DNA from: Gossypium raimondii
Taxonomy: Eukaryota > Streptophyta > Magnoliopsida > Malvales > Malvaceae
Direction of reading: 5' to 3'
Length of the DNA: 64,000 nt
Assembly (NCBI RefSeq): GCF_025698545.1
Contig: NC_068565.1
Span: 806,001-870,000 of the forward strand
Below, piece by piece: positions 43,638 through 57,187 of the stretch. Position numbers and translations under genes: made by a program. Under the pieces are notes generated by a model. The model did not search any database. It saw nothing but the letters and a program-made list of their open reading frames with translations, and was not told the DNA's origin. Position 1 is the stretch's first letter; every line of letters begins with the position of its first letter.

Positions 43638-45251
43638 TTTTTTTTATTTCTATTTTGAATTTCAATAATAAGTAATGAGATTATTTTAAGAGATAAATAT
43701 GAATTTTGATTCAATATTTAATAACACATGAATTTTAATTTTGTGTTATTTTATACATAAAATTTAATTTGATTCAGTTTTATCAACTTACTAACATATT
43801 TATTGAATTATCACCATTTTATATTGATATCTTGCGTATATAAACAATTATATTAATTTGATATGAAAATAAATTTATGCATTCATTTTTTAATGTATGC
43901 ATATGAACCACAATTTAAGTTTCATATATATAAGCGCACGAGAACAAAGTTAAATTTAATTTATTTTAATTCTATTTAAATAAACATATATTATTTGTGA
44001 CTATACTGATAAATTTCTTTAAAAATTTATTTCAAAAAGAATATTAATACTAATACATTATTTTTTGCTATGATAAATAAAGATCGTCTAACCCAAGCTC
44101 AACTAATTACAAATTCAACCTAAAATATTCCTAACTTTCAATTTAATAATTAATTTATTTTGTCAAAAATAATTCTTAAACTCTTGCTGGAATTGTTTAA
44201 AAAATAAATATGCGATGAACCTATCATATATTTTTATTCAAAACAATAAAAACGTTGTTACGTTTTCCTGCAGTTAGTATAAAAACGGGAGTGATTGTGA
44301 GATTAAATATTGTAGCAAAATTATAGCGTGAAACAACAAGAAAACTAAATGCACCGCACTGGAGATAAACACCAATCCGAAGGGGCCCTTGGTTTAGCAA
44401 GCAAAGTTAGATTTCGGTAAATAACAACAACAACAACAAAAAGTAACTTGGGTTTATATCATACCATACCAAAGAGCTGGGAAATCATAATAAAGGAGCT
44501 CATACAATCCAAGATATTATCATACTGTTTCTTCTTTCACAACAACATAAGATTTTTCATCACAACAGTAATGTTGCATCAAGTGTTCCTGTTGTTGACC
44601 TTGAAGCAAAACATTCTTTTCAAAGTCTCAAATCTTCTATTTCTAAGCAGCTTCATTGTATTTCTTTTAGATTCCAAATGCCTAAAAGGCTGCTCTACTG
44701 ATGTGAATTTATGGACTTAAGGCTTGGAGGTAAAAGTATCATGGAGTTGCCTGTATTAGGAGATTGCATTTTGCCCAGTTTATTAAAAAATTGGACTCAT
44801 TAATCCATGTATGTTAGATTAAAAAGTAGCTCCTATAAAAAATTCTACTATATCCATTTCTACTGTTAAAAATTTATCCCTGTACGTTAGCATGAGGTAC
44901 ACGTGACATGTTATGTGTCACCGTTTGGATATTTTGTCAACCATGCCCGTTTTTAACGGCAGAAACAAATGGGATTTTTAACCGAAGGAGCAATTTGCTC
45001 TTTTATCTAACGTACAAGGACTATATTGCCTATTTTTGTCTATTTTTTGAGTAAAGAGGCAAAATGCAATCCGACTCCTAATGAAAGGGCCTTTATAGAA
45101 CTTCTACCGGCTTTGGAAAAATATAGTATCTAATCATCATTATGTAGTAGAGGCCTTGAAATCCTAAGCTCTAGTTTTTGGAACAAAGATGGCTAGATCT
45201 TGATGGTATTCCCAAACAACATTAATTTTACGGTTCATGTCTTAACCTTAA
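43638..45251. repeat. 3' flank of gene A, shared by all three copies
   Basis: Matches 49160-50465 (after gene B, with about 310 bp missing near 49435) and 54510-56300 (after gene C, more diverged). A short ORF around 44448-44720 lies in the shared part but is not conserved as an ORF, so it is not called. No other gene is seen. Confidence 0.6.
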
Positions 45252-48125
45252 TTTTTAACTTTTTAAGTACAATGAATAAATCTCAAATTTTGTTAAAGTA
45301 CAAGGACTAACAACATATTTTAACCTTAATTTTTTACGATGTTGGTGTGACAACCCGTGTGGCAGTCCACATATACTTCATGTTAACATGACACTATTTG
45401 TCTTATGTAACACCCCATACTCGACCCAGCCGCTGAGTTTGAGCTACGAGATGCTACATCCATTGTCAAAGCAACTACAATTAATTATAAACAAAGAAAC
45501 TATTTACACATGCAAATAAGTATATTACATATTCATAATATGTTACATAATCATTTGCAAGTCTTATAATAGCTTACGAAAGCTCTTATGCTAACATGAG
45601 GTCGAATTAGGACCAAATTGTAAGTTTTAGAAAATGTTGAGTTGACATCGTGACTTTGGGGATTCCTTTGTCGCAACGCAACTCACTGTGTAACAACTTG
45701 TTTTCCAGTGGTGACGGAATAGTGGTTTTGAGACCACAAGTTTCTGTCATGTCAACTCGTAATTATTACTTATAGAATAATTACGGAGTCATTTGAGTCG
45801 TATTAATTTTTGGTTAAGAAGTTTTACCGTTTAGATAGTTAAGTAGAGAAAAAGGACTAAATTGAAAAAGGTGAAAAACTTAGTAATTATTGCATTTAGA
45901 TGATCAAATAGCTTAATTACTAAATTAGAAAGGACCTATGTAGCAGTTAGCCCTTATTTATTAATGATAAAATCAATATGTTTTAATGGAAATTTTGTAA
46001 TTAAATCAAAATTTAAACAAAACAAATAGAAAGAACAAACATTTTCTTCTTCATTTTCTTCAAATTCATGCCAAAACACAATTGAAGGGGGCTCCAAGCT
46101 TCAGTTTCATCTCCCTAGTGCATGTGAGCTCAATTCTCACCTATTTATTGTAATTTTTATATTTTTGATATTGTTGCAACTAGGTCCAGCTAGCACGTAC
46201 CTTCGTTTTTGAATCTATTAAAAATTTTAGAAGTTTCCATTGATGAATATTGGTTTTTTTTTATGATAATTATGTGTTTGAAGTTTTGAGCGTGGTACTT
46301 GGATGTTTTATGAAGTAATTTTTATTATTTATTATATAAGGATTAAATTGTTAAAATGTCAAAATTCAAGATATGATGGTGAATTAGAGGTATAATTGGG
46401 ACTGTTTAAGGGCCTAGATTATTTGGCTATAAATTTTGACTTGAGAAAATGGTTAATTTGATGATTTTCGAGTTAGAGGACTAATTTGAAAAAGTTGTAA
46501 AAGGTAGGGGTAATTGTGTAATTTTAGAAAATAAAAGGGTATAAAATGTAGAATAAATTTTAATATGAAATGTAAGCTAATAATTGAGAAATTTTACCTT
46601 TTAGATCAAGACCTTGTTGATTTACGTGGAAAAGGAAAAATTGGGAATAATCCCTAAACTTCAGCAACTATTACAATTCAATCCAGTTAAGTTTCTTCGG
46701 TTTATAATTTAATATCTATATGAATTGTATGATGATATAATATGAAATAGTTGATATTAATTGTTTTGTTGATGATGTAAAGTTGTTTGGGAAAATGTTA
46801 TTGAATTTTGATTCTTGAGCCGGATGAACGCGAGATAAAGTACAATTGAATGACGGTGAGTTATACGGGGATTGGAGTGGAGATTGATGTGGTGTGTTTT
46901 ATATATATTTTCCCGAGTATATCGAGGTTCATCATCTTATTATGGCATGTTATGGGGGCGAATGTAGAGCTTACGAGCAAGACACTTAGTGTTGAGACAT
47001 GATATTGGTTGGATTAGCTCCACGAAGCGTTTGGCGTGTTATCGGTTGGATTAGCTCTCATGAGTGTTTAGCGTGTTTTGGTTTGGTTACTTGTGTACTT
47101 GTATTTGTAAGTTGTTCATCAGGTCGTAAATTATTGTACTATAACTTGTTTAATGACTTTGAATGGCATGACATGTACTTGACATCTTGAATTAACTCTG
47201 TTGTGGACATGTGTGTTTTCTGGAGATTATTATTTGAGCTTTGAATTGAAATATTCAATTCATCAATATGCATTTGTGGATGACAGGAAACATGTGTTGT
47301 TGAATCATTTTTTATTTGATTGTTATATTTACTTCGGAAGATTTATTATTTCCGTCCGTTGAACTTACTAAGCTTCAATAAGCTTACTTGTATTAATTTT
47401 TGTTTCTTGTAGATACTTTTGAAGGTTGGACAATTGGATCAGCACTCGAGTCACACTATCCATTTGTTTTCGGTAGTTTTTGAACATTTGTTTTGGATCA
47501 TATGGCATGTAATAGGCTTGTTTTGTCATTACTTTTGTTTTGGTATGCGAATATATAATGAGTAAGCCTAAGTGTAAGTAGATAACTTATTGCAGTATAT
47601 GAATGTTGGAAGATGTCTTTGATACAAACTTTTAGCATATGTGTGATTAATAGGTTATATTGAATTGTTATGGATTTAGGTGCCTATGATAGGCATATTG
47701 GTTAGAAGTTTAAGTTGTAGGAATTGGCATGTTTTGATTGATAGTTTATATTGTTGTATAAGTGTGTATACTTGTAGTAGCATTGAGGGTACATTGGTTA
47801 GGTACTTAAGATAGTGGAATTAGCATGATTGAGCATGTTTAACGGCATTTTTAATGGGTCAAATGGCTGGTAAATGGATCTCTTATTGTCCAGAAATCTT
47901 GAAATGGTTCATTTAGGAGCACATGGCTTGGGATACGGGTTGCCAAACGGCCTTGTGCCACACACGATCTGAGACACAACCATGTGTATTAAGTTAGTAT
48001 GTTACACAGCCTACGATATGGCCATGTGACCAACTTAGTGAGTTACACGGGCAGAGATACAGGCTGGGACACGGTCGTATGTCCCAACTTCGAAAGTCAC
48101 ATGGCCTGGGTCATTCCTCACGGCC
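45252..48125. mobile_element. LTR-retrotransposon-derived spacer, copy B
   Basis: Two LTR-like starts can be seen, TGTAACACCCC at 45416 and TGTAACAACTTG at 45689, suggesting nesting. The second leads into a typical LTR-like tract and ends with CACGGCC/GTGTG-rich sequence near 47930-48120. No coding domain and no target duplication were found, so this is solo-LTR-like or non-autonomous debris that now travels with the defensin-like unit. Confidence 0.55.
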
Positions 48126-48671
48126 TGATTTAAGATTTAAAAACTACACATGAGCTTTAGTCTAATGTGCAATACTATACATAAACTTCGACTATGTAGA
48201 ATTTTATACAATAAAGGTTAATTTGATTCGATTTTCAATTTTGCACAAATCATTAACACAATTGTTGATATAACATTATCTTACATTAAGATACAATATA
48301 CACATATAATTATATTTATTCAATATAAAAGAAATTGACTTATTTATTTCTTCAAATGTGTACAATTGAATTAAAATCAAAGTTTCATGTGTACATTTAA
48401 AGCGCAATTAAAGTTTCATTTATAAAAATTAAATCAAATCAAAGTTCATGCATCAAATTGAAAGTTGAACCAAAATTCATGCAGAATTTTGATATTTATC
48501 AACCCAAAATTATTTTTAATAGGAATCTTGAAATATTGCCTTGCATGGAAAGAAGAAAAAAGAGGCCAAATTGGGTTTTATTTTTAAGTAAATAACACCA
48601 AATCAGAAGATAATTACGTCAATTATTGTAAATCTTTATTATATTTCCAAATTTTGATTCCAATTAGTATG

Positions 48672-48679
48672 TATATAAA
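48672..48679 (+). promoter_or_regulatory. TATA box of defensin-like gene B
   Basis: TATATAAA, about 78 bp upstream of the start codon; surrounding sequence is the same as in copies A and C. Confidence 0.6.
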
Positions 48680-48756
48680 GCTCAAAAATGTGAAGGCCAA
48701 GTATCACACTTAGAAAACACTTCAATTTTTTTTCTGGCAAATTAAATCCTTAAAAC

Positions 48757-49159
48757 ATGGGCAGAATTTCTCTCACTCATGTCTTCATCCTTGCGCTACT
48801 TTTCTCTGGTTTGTTTACTTATATCCCTTTATTCCATATTTGTATTTATATAGTTTTTTTTCAACTTTTTGAAGAGTCGAGATTGAATTATATATTTTTA
48901 TAAATAATAAAATGTAATTTAATTCTTAATATAAAAAGTTCCATCGATTTTGTTTATTGTAGTTATTTCAATGATAGCCAATGTTGAAGCACAAAAGAGA
49001 TGCACAGAGGTGTTGAACCCAAGTAGCTGTTTACTTGCGGAATGTAGACAGGAGTGTTTCCAAAAATACCCAAGTGGAGTAGGACAATGCGTTGAAAATG
49101 GTGGAACTCCTCTTCAGCCTACTTATGAGTGTCTTTGTGTTTATAATTGTCCTCTTTAA
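48757..49159 (+). CDS. Defensin-like secreted peptide, copy B
   Basis: Two exons: 48757-48808 and 48963-49159; 82 aa. Same architecture and the same eight Cys as copy A. It is the most divergent of the three: Ser17 in the signal peptide, Asn36 for Ser, Arg46 for Lys, and Glu-Asn at 62-63 in place of Gln-Ser. The changed residues sit in the loop after Cys60 and in the helix, where surface differences could alter target choice. All Cys, the splice sites and the TATA region are intact, so it should be functional. Confidence 0.93.
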
Positions 49160-50469
49160 ATTTTTTTATTTCTATTTTGAATTTCAATAATAAGTAACGA
49201 GATAATTTTAAGAGATAAATATCAAAGTTATATATGAATTTTGATTCAATATTTAATAACACACATGAATTTTAATTTTGCGTTATTTTATACATAAAAA
49301 TTTAATTTGATTCAATTTAATCAACTTACTAACATATTTATTGAATTATCACCATTTTATATTGATATCTTGCGTATATAAACAATTATATTAATTTGAT
49401 ATGAAAATAAATATATGCATTCATTTTTTTAATGTATAAACCTATTATATATTTCTATTCAAAACAATAAAAACGGCGGTGCGTTTACCTGCGGTTAGTA
49501 TAAAAACGGGAGTGGTTGTGAGATTAATTATTGTAGCGAAACTATAGCGTGAAACAACAAGAAAACTAAATGCACCGCACTGGAGATAAACACCCATCCG
49601 AAGGGGTCCTTGGTTTAGCAAGCAAAGTTAGATTTCGGGAAATAACAACAACAACAACAACAAAAAGTAGCTTGGGTTTGTATCATACCATACCAAAGAG
49701 CTGGGAAATCACAATAAAGGAGCTCATACAATCCAAGATATTAGCATACTGTTTCTTCTTTCACAACAACATAAGATTTTTCATCATAACAGAAATGTAG
49801 CATCAAGTGTTCCTGTTGTTAACCTTGAAGCAAAACATTCTTTTCAAAGTCTCAAATCTTCTATTTCTAAGCAGCTTCATTGTATTTCTTTTAGATTCTA
49901 AATGCCTAAAAGGCTGCTCTACTGATGTGAATTTATAGACTTAAGGCTTGGAGGTAAAAGTATCATGGAGTTGCCTGTATTAGGAGATTGCATTTTGCCC
50001 AATTTATTAAAAAATTGGACACATTAATCCATGTATGTTAGATTTAAAAGCAGCTCCTATTAAAAATTTTACTATATCCATTTCTACTGTTAAAAATTTA
50101 TCCCTGTACGTCAGCATGAGGTACACCTGACATGTTATGTGTTACCGTTTGGATAATTTGTCAACCATGCCCGTTTTTAACGGCAGAAACAAATGGGATT
50201 TTTAACCGAAGGAGCAATTTGCTCTTTGATCTAACGTACAAAGACTATATTGCCTATTTTTTTTCTATTTTTTTGAGTAAAGAGACAAAATGCAATCCGA
50301 CTCCTAATGAAAGGGCCTTTATAGAACTTTTACCGGCTTTGGAAAAATATAGTATCTAATCATCATTATGTAGTAGAGGCCTTGAAATCCTATGCTCTAG
50401 TTTTTGGAACCGAGATGGCTAGATCTTGATGGCATTCCCAAAGAACATTAATTTTACGGTTCATGTCTT

Positions 50470-53430
50470 AACCTTAATTTTTAACTTTTTAAGTACAATG
50501 AATAAATCTCAAATTTTGTTAAAGTACAAGGACTAATAACATATTTTAACCTTAATTTTTTACGATGTTGGAGTGACAACCCGTGTGGCAGTCCACATAT
50601 ACTTCATGTTAACATGACATTGTTTGTCTATTATGTAACACCCCATACTCGATCTAGTCGCCGAGTTTGAGCTACGGGATGCTACATCTATTGTCAGAGC
50701 AACTATAATCAATTATAAACAAAGAAACTATTTACACATGCAGATAAGTATATTACATATTCATAATATGTTACATAATCATTTGCAAGTCTTATAATAG
50801 CTTACGAAAGCTCTTATGCTAACATGAGGTCGAATTAGGACCAAATTGTAATTTTTACAAAATGTTGAGTTGACATCGTGACTTTGGGGATTCCTTTGTC
50901 GCAACGCAACTCAGTGTGTAACAACCTGTTTTCCAGTGGTGACAGAACAGTGATTTTGGGACCACAAATTTCTGTCATGTCAACTCGTAACTATTACTTA
51001 TAGAATATTTACGGACCACAAATTTCTGTCATGTCAACTCGTAACTATTACTTATAGAATATCTACGGAGTCATTTGAGCCGTATTAATTTTTGGTTAAG
51101 AAATTTTACCGTTTAGATATTTAAGTAGAGAAAAAGGACTAAATTGGAAAAGGTGAAAAACTTAGTAATTATTGCATTTAGATGATCAAATAGCTTAATT
51201 ACTAAATTAGAAAGGACCTATGTAGCAGTTATCCCTTATTTATTAATGATAAAATAAATATGTTTTAATGGAAATTTTGTAATTAAATCAAAATTTAAAC
51301 AAAACAAATAGAAAGAACAAACATTTTCTTCTTCATTTTCTTCAAATTCATGCCAAAACACCATTGAATGGGCTCCAAGCTTCAGTTTCATCTCCCTAGT
51401 GCATGTGAGCTCAATTCTCACCTATTTATTGTAATTTTTATATTTTTGATATTGTTGCAACTAGGTCCAGCTAGCACGTACCTTCGTTTTTGAATCTATT
51501 AAAAATTTTAGAAGTTGCCATTGATGAATATTGGTTTTTTTTATGATAATTATGTGTTTGAAGTTTTGAGCGTGGTACTTGGATGTTTTATGAAGTAATT
51601 TTTATTATTTATTATATAAGGATTAAATTGTTAAAATGTCAAAAATTCAAGATTTGATGGTGAATTAGAGGTATAATTGGGACTGTTTAAGGGCCTGGAT
51701 TATTTGGCTATAAATTTTGACTTGAGAAAATGGTTAATTTGATGATTTTCGAGTTAGAGGACTAATTTGAAAAAGTTGTAAAAGGTAGGGGTAATTGTGT
51801 AATTTTAGAAAATAAAAGGGTATAAAAATGTAGAATAAATTGGAATATGAAATGAAAGCTAATAATTGGGAAATTTTACATTTTAGATCAAGACCTTGTT
51901 GATTTACGTGGAAAAAATTACGAAAGTCCCTGAACTTCTGCAACTATTACAATTCAGTACTGGTAAGTTCATTCGGTTTATGATTTAATATCTGTATGAA
52001 TTGTACGATGATATAATATGAAGTAGTTGATATTAAATTTTTTATTGATGATGTAAAGTTGTTTGGGAAAATGTTATTGAATTTTGATACTTGGGTCGGA
52101 TGAACGTGAGATAGTGTACAATTGAATGACAGCGTGTTATATGGGGATTGGAGTGGAGATTGATGTGTTGTGTTTTATATACGTTTTCCCGAGTATAACG
52201 AGGTTCAGCATTTGTTGCGAACCCTCGTGTTATACTATCCTGTTCTGGCATGTTATGGGGGCGGATGTATAGCCTACGAGCAAGGCACTTAGTGTTGAGC
52301 TGTGTTATTGGTTGGATTAGCTCCCCGGATCATTTGGCATGTTATTAGTTAGATTAGCTCTCATGAGCGTTTGGCGTGTTTTGGTTTGATTACTTGTGTA
52401 CTCGTATTTGTAAGTCGTTCATTAGGTCGTAAATTATTGTACTATAACTTGTTTAATGACTTTGAATGGCATGACATGTACTTGACATCTTGAATTAACT
52501 CTGTTGTGGACATGTATGTTTTCCGAATATCATTATTAGAGCTTTGAATTGAAATATGCAATTCATCGATATGCATTTGTGGATGACAAGAAACATGTGT
52601 TGTTGAATCATTTTTTATTTGATTGTTATATTTATTTCGGAAGGTTTATTGTTTCTGTCCGTCGAACTTACTAAGCTTCAATAATCTTACCTGTGTTAAT
52701 TTTTGTTTCTTGTAGATACTTTTGAAGGTTAGACGATTGGATCAGCACTTAAGTCACACTATCCATCCGTTTTCGGTAGTTTTTGAACGTTTGTTTTGGA
52801 TTATATGGCATGTAATAGGCTTGTTTTGTCATTACTTTTGTTTTGGTATGTAAATATATAAAGAGTAAGCCTAAGTGTAAGTAGATAACTTATTGCAGTA
52901 TATGAATGTTGGAAGATGTCTTTGATACAAACTTTTAGCATATGTGTGATTAATAGGTTATATTGAATTGTTATGAATTTAGGTGCCTATGATAGGCATA
53001 TTGGTTAAAAGTTTAAGTTGTGTGAATTGGCATGTTTTGATTGATAGTTTATATTGTTGCATATGTGTGTATACTTGTGGTACCATTGAGGGTACATTGG
53101 TTAGGCACTTAAGATGGTTGAATTAGCATGATTGAGCATGTTTAACGGCATTTTTAATGGGTCAAATGGCTGGTAAATGGATTGCTTATTGTCCAAGAAA
53201 TTTTGAAATGGTTCATTTAGGTGCACATGGCCTGGGATACGGGCTGCCACACGGCCTTGTGCCACACACAATCTGAGACACTACCGTGTGTATTAAGTCA
53301 GTGTGTTACACAGCCTGCAACATAGCCGTGTGACCAACTCAGTGAGTTACACGCGCAGAGATATAGGCTGGGACATGGCCGTGCGTCTCAACTTCGAAAG
53401 TCACACGGCCTGAGTCATTCCACACGACCT
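50470..53430. mobile_element. LTR-retrotransposon-derived spacer, copy C
   Basis: Collinear with 45252-48125, with the LTR-like start TGTAACAACCTG at 50917. Its right half (from about 51830) is closer to the truncated copy at 40801-42606 than to copy B, while its left half follows copy B. It contains a private 54-bp tandem duplication at 50960-51067. Confidence 0.55.
50960..51067. repeat. 54-bp tandem duplication
   Basis: Two adjacent 54-bp units starting GACCACAAATTTCTGTCATG at 50960 and 51014. Copy B has only one unit, so this arose after the two spacers separated. Confidence 0.9.
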
Positions 53431-54005
53431 GATTTAAGATTTAAAAACTACACATGAGCTTTAGTCTAATGTACAATACTATATATAAACTTCGATTATG
53501 TAGAATTTTATACAATAAAGGTTAATTTGATTCAATTTTCAATTTTGCACAAATCATTAACACAATTATTGATATAACATTATTTTACATTAACATACAA
53601 TATACACATATAATTATATTTATTCAATATAAAATTGACGTATTTATTTCTTCAAATGTGTACAATTGAATCAAAATTAAAGTTTCATGTGTACATTTAA
53701 AGTGCAATTAAAGTTTCATGTATAAAAATTAAATCAAATCAAAGTTCATGCATCAAATTGAAAGTTGAACCAAAATTCATGCAGAATTTTGACATTTATC
53801 CCCCAAAAAAAACTTGTTTTAAATAGGGAAAGAAATCTTGGAATTGTTTTTAATAGGGAAAGGAATCTTTAAATATTGCCTTGCACGGAAAGAAGAAGAA
53901 AATGCCAAATTGGGTTTTATTTTTAAGTAAATAACACCAAATCAGAAGATAATTACGTCAATTGTTTAAATCTTTATTATATTTCCAAATTTTGATTCCA
54001 ATTAG

Positions 54006-54017
54006 TATATATATAAA
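54006..54017 (+). promoter_or_regulatory. TATA box of defensin-like gene C
   Basis: TATATATATAAA, about 79 bp upstream of the start codon, as in copies A and B. Confidence 0.6.
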
Positions 54018-54095
54018 GCTCAAAAATGTGAAGGCCAAGTATCACACTTAGAAAACACTTCAATTTTTTTTTCTGGCAAATTAAATCCTTAAAAC

Positions 54096-54509
54096 ATGGG
54101 CAGAATTTCTCTCACTCATGTCTTCATCCTTGCGCTACTTTTCTCTGGTTTGTTTGCTTATATCCCTTCATTCCATATTTGTATTTATATAGTTTTTTTC
54201 CAAGTTTTTGAAGAGTCGAGATTGAATTATACATTTATATAAATAATAAAATGTAATTTAATTCTTAATAGAAAAGGTTCTATCCTACTAAATTGTATTT
54301 TGTTTATTGTAGTTATTTCAATGATAGCCAAGGTTGAAGCACAAAAGAGATGCACGGAGGTGTTGAGCCCAAGTAGTTGTTTGCTTGCGGAATGTAAACA
54401 AGAGTGTTTTCAGAAATACCCAAGTGGAGTAGGACAATGCGTTCAAAGTGGTGGAACTCCTCTTCAGCCTACTTATGAGTGTCTTTGTGTTTATAATTGT
54501 CCTCTTTAA
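54096..54509 (+). CDS. Defensin-like secreted peptide, copy C
   Basis: Two exons: 54096-54147 and 54313-54509; 82 aa, eight Cys at the same places. It differs from copy A by Ser17, Lys24 for Asn in the signal peptide, and Tyr72 for Phe; the mature peptide differs at only that one residue. The intron is slightly longer, with a short insertion before the acceptor. Intact promoter, splice sites and stop. The near identity with copy A despite lying two units away suggests recent duplication or gene conversion. Confidence 0.93.
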
Positions 54510-57187
54510 AATTTTTTTATTTCTATTTTGAATTTTAATAATAAGTAACGAGATTATTTTAGGAGATCAATATCAAATTTATATATGAATTTTGATACAA
54601 TATTTAATAATACACATGAATTTTAATTTCGTGTTATTTTATACATAAAATTTTAATTTGATTCAATTTTATCAAATTATTATTGAATTATCACCATTTT
54701 ACATTGATATCTTGCGTATATAAACAATTATATTAATTCAATATGAAAATAAATATATGCATTTATTTTTTAATGTATGCATATGAACCACAATTTAAGT
54801 TTCATGTATATAACTGTACCAAATCAAAATTAATGACCAAAGTTAGATTTAATTGATTCTAATTCCATTTAAATAAATATATATATTATTTGTGACTATA
54901 CTGATACATTTCTTTAAAAATTTATTTCAAAAAAGTATGTTAATACTAATAAATTATTTGTTTGCTATGATAAATAAAGATCGTCGAACCCAAGCTCAGC
55001 TATTTACAAATTCAACCTAAAATATTCCTAATTTTCAATTTAATAATTAATTTATTTTGTCAAAATAATTCTTAAAACTCTTGTTGGATTTTTTTAAAAA
55101 AATATGCGATGATCAACCTATCATATATTTTTATTCAAAACAATAAAAATATTATATTTTCAGTAATAACAGCATTTTATTTTGCCTTTTAAGAGACTGC
55201 CATCTAAAAGGCATACACATGTGAAGTAAGTAAAATATTCCAATGCATTAGCTGCAATTTGAATCAGTGGATACGAAACTAAACATTGGGCAACTACACA
55301 CACAAAAAAGACAAAAGGTTAAAATTCGTCATAGGTTCCTGTACATTTCAAAAGTTTAGAATTTAATCCTTGTACTTTAATTTCCTGAATTTAACAAAAT
55401 AATTTTATAAATGTTAATTGGACCTGAATTTTGAAATTCAAAAAGCAAAAGGATTAAAATCCAAATTTATGAAGTGTACAGGGGCTTATGGCATATTTGG
55501 TTAAACATGCATATATCCAAGCAGGCAGAGTTAGATTCCAGTAAACAACAACAAAAAGCCTCTTTTCATTTGGAAAACAAAAGGTAACTGGGCATTATAT
55601 CATATCATACCAAAGAGCTGGGAAATCACAATAAAGGAGCTCATACAATCCAAGATATTATCATACTGTTTCTTCTTTCACAACATAAGATTTTTCACCA
55701 CAACAGTAATCTAGCATCAAATGTTCATGTTGTTAATCTCGAAGGTAAAACATTCTTTCCATTTCAAAGCAACTTCATTGTGATTCTTTTAGCTTCCATC
55801 TGCTAATGTGAATTTATGGACTTAAGGCTATGGAGGTAAAAGTATCATGGAGTCCTCTGCATTAGGAGATTGCATTTTTCCATGGACAAATTAATTCATG
55901 TTTGTTAGATTAAAAAGCAAATTGCTCCTATTAAAAATTCCGTTCCATCTATTTTTACTGTTAAAAATTGATGCTATGAGATACATGTAGCACTATTTGG
56001 TTATTTTGTCAACCATGCTTGTTTTTAACAGAAAAAACACATGGGATTTTTAACGGAATGAGCAATTTGCTCTTTGGTCTAACGTACAAGGACTATATTG
56101 CCCATTTCTAAGTAAAGGGGCAAAATGCAATCTGATTCATAATGAAAAGAGCCTCCATGAAACTTTTACAGACTCTAGACAAAGATAGCCATCATTATGT
56201 AGTAGGGGCCATGAAATCCTAAGCTCTAGTTTTTGGTACCTAGATGGCTACATCTTGATGGTATTCTCAAAGAACATTAATTTTACAGTTCATGTCTTAA
56301 TATCCTACAACTTGTATTAAACTCCTTTCCAATAATCCGGAAGTTGAAACACTAATTTATCACCAAAACTAAATAATCCTTCAGTCCATTGGCCTCGTTC
56401 TATAGTCCGTTCTAGTGCATGAATTCCTATTAGACAGCATGTTTATAAAACATAAAGTACTATAAGAAAGGAATGTGAAAGTTTCCCCATTTCATCTGAT
56501 ATGTGATCCACTGAAAAACACCTAATCCAAGTTATTAACTTGTAACTGATTTGATAGTGAGCCACACAAAAAGAAAATCAAAGACCTCTGTTTTTCGTGT
56601 TCGTCAAACGATCCATAATGGATACCATGCTTTAGATGTCTATAATGTAACATAATTATAAACAAAGTAACTCATGCTCGAGACATTGCCCTGATGCACA
56701 ATATTAGTGCTAGACCGTGAGAGTGTTAACTCTCTAGGTATGGCACCTCGAACAAACCAAGCATAACAATAGCAGCGTAATCAGAAGTCAGAACTGTAAA
56801 TTCAACAGGCAGAGAGTATAGAAACAAATGGAAATTGTATGCAGTGCTCAAAAGTACATCAATCATACAATATAATGATAACCAAAAAGAGCATGCCTCA
56901 AATGAGGGGACTCATATAGTATAAGCTAGTAAAGATTACAAAACAATGTATCAAGAAAAACAATTTAATCAATCCAAACTGATTCAATATAAACCCACAC
57001 ATCTTAAACAATCAGAAATCCACAAGCATCGAATTTGAGACCTTAAGAATCAATACAATTTTAAGGATGATAACTAAACTAATAGTAGTAAAATTGAATT
57101 TCCACAAGTGTGAATTTTCCTACACAAAGATACCAGAAGCTTAAAACACTATGCACATCCATTACCTGAAAAAGCAAAACCATGAAA
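54510..57187. other. Region between gene C and hyccin
   Basis: 54510-55160 and 55600-56300 match the 3' flanks of genes A and B, while 55160-55600 is private. From 56300 the sequence is unique. The right end is probably the hyccin 3' UTR: a good donor site (CAG|GTAATG on the minus strand at 57166/57165) lies 22 bp beyond the hyccin stop, so that UTR may contain an intron. No other gene seen. Confidence 0.5.

Noticed and set aside
44448-44720. 90-codon ORF after defensin-like gene A
   Set aside because: The equivalent sequences after genes B and C break the frame, so it is not maintained.
45252-48125. A complete LTR retrotransposon between defensin-like genes
   Set aside because: No gag, protease, RT or integrase reading frame and no pair of LTRs with target duplication could be found.
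49570-49800. 76-codon ORF after defensin-like gene B
   Set aside because: Same repeated 3' flank; includes a simple AAC repeat and is not conserved in copies A or C.
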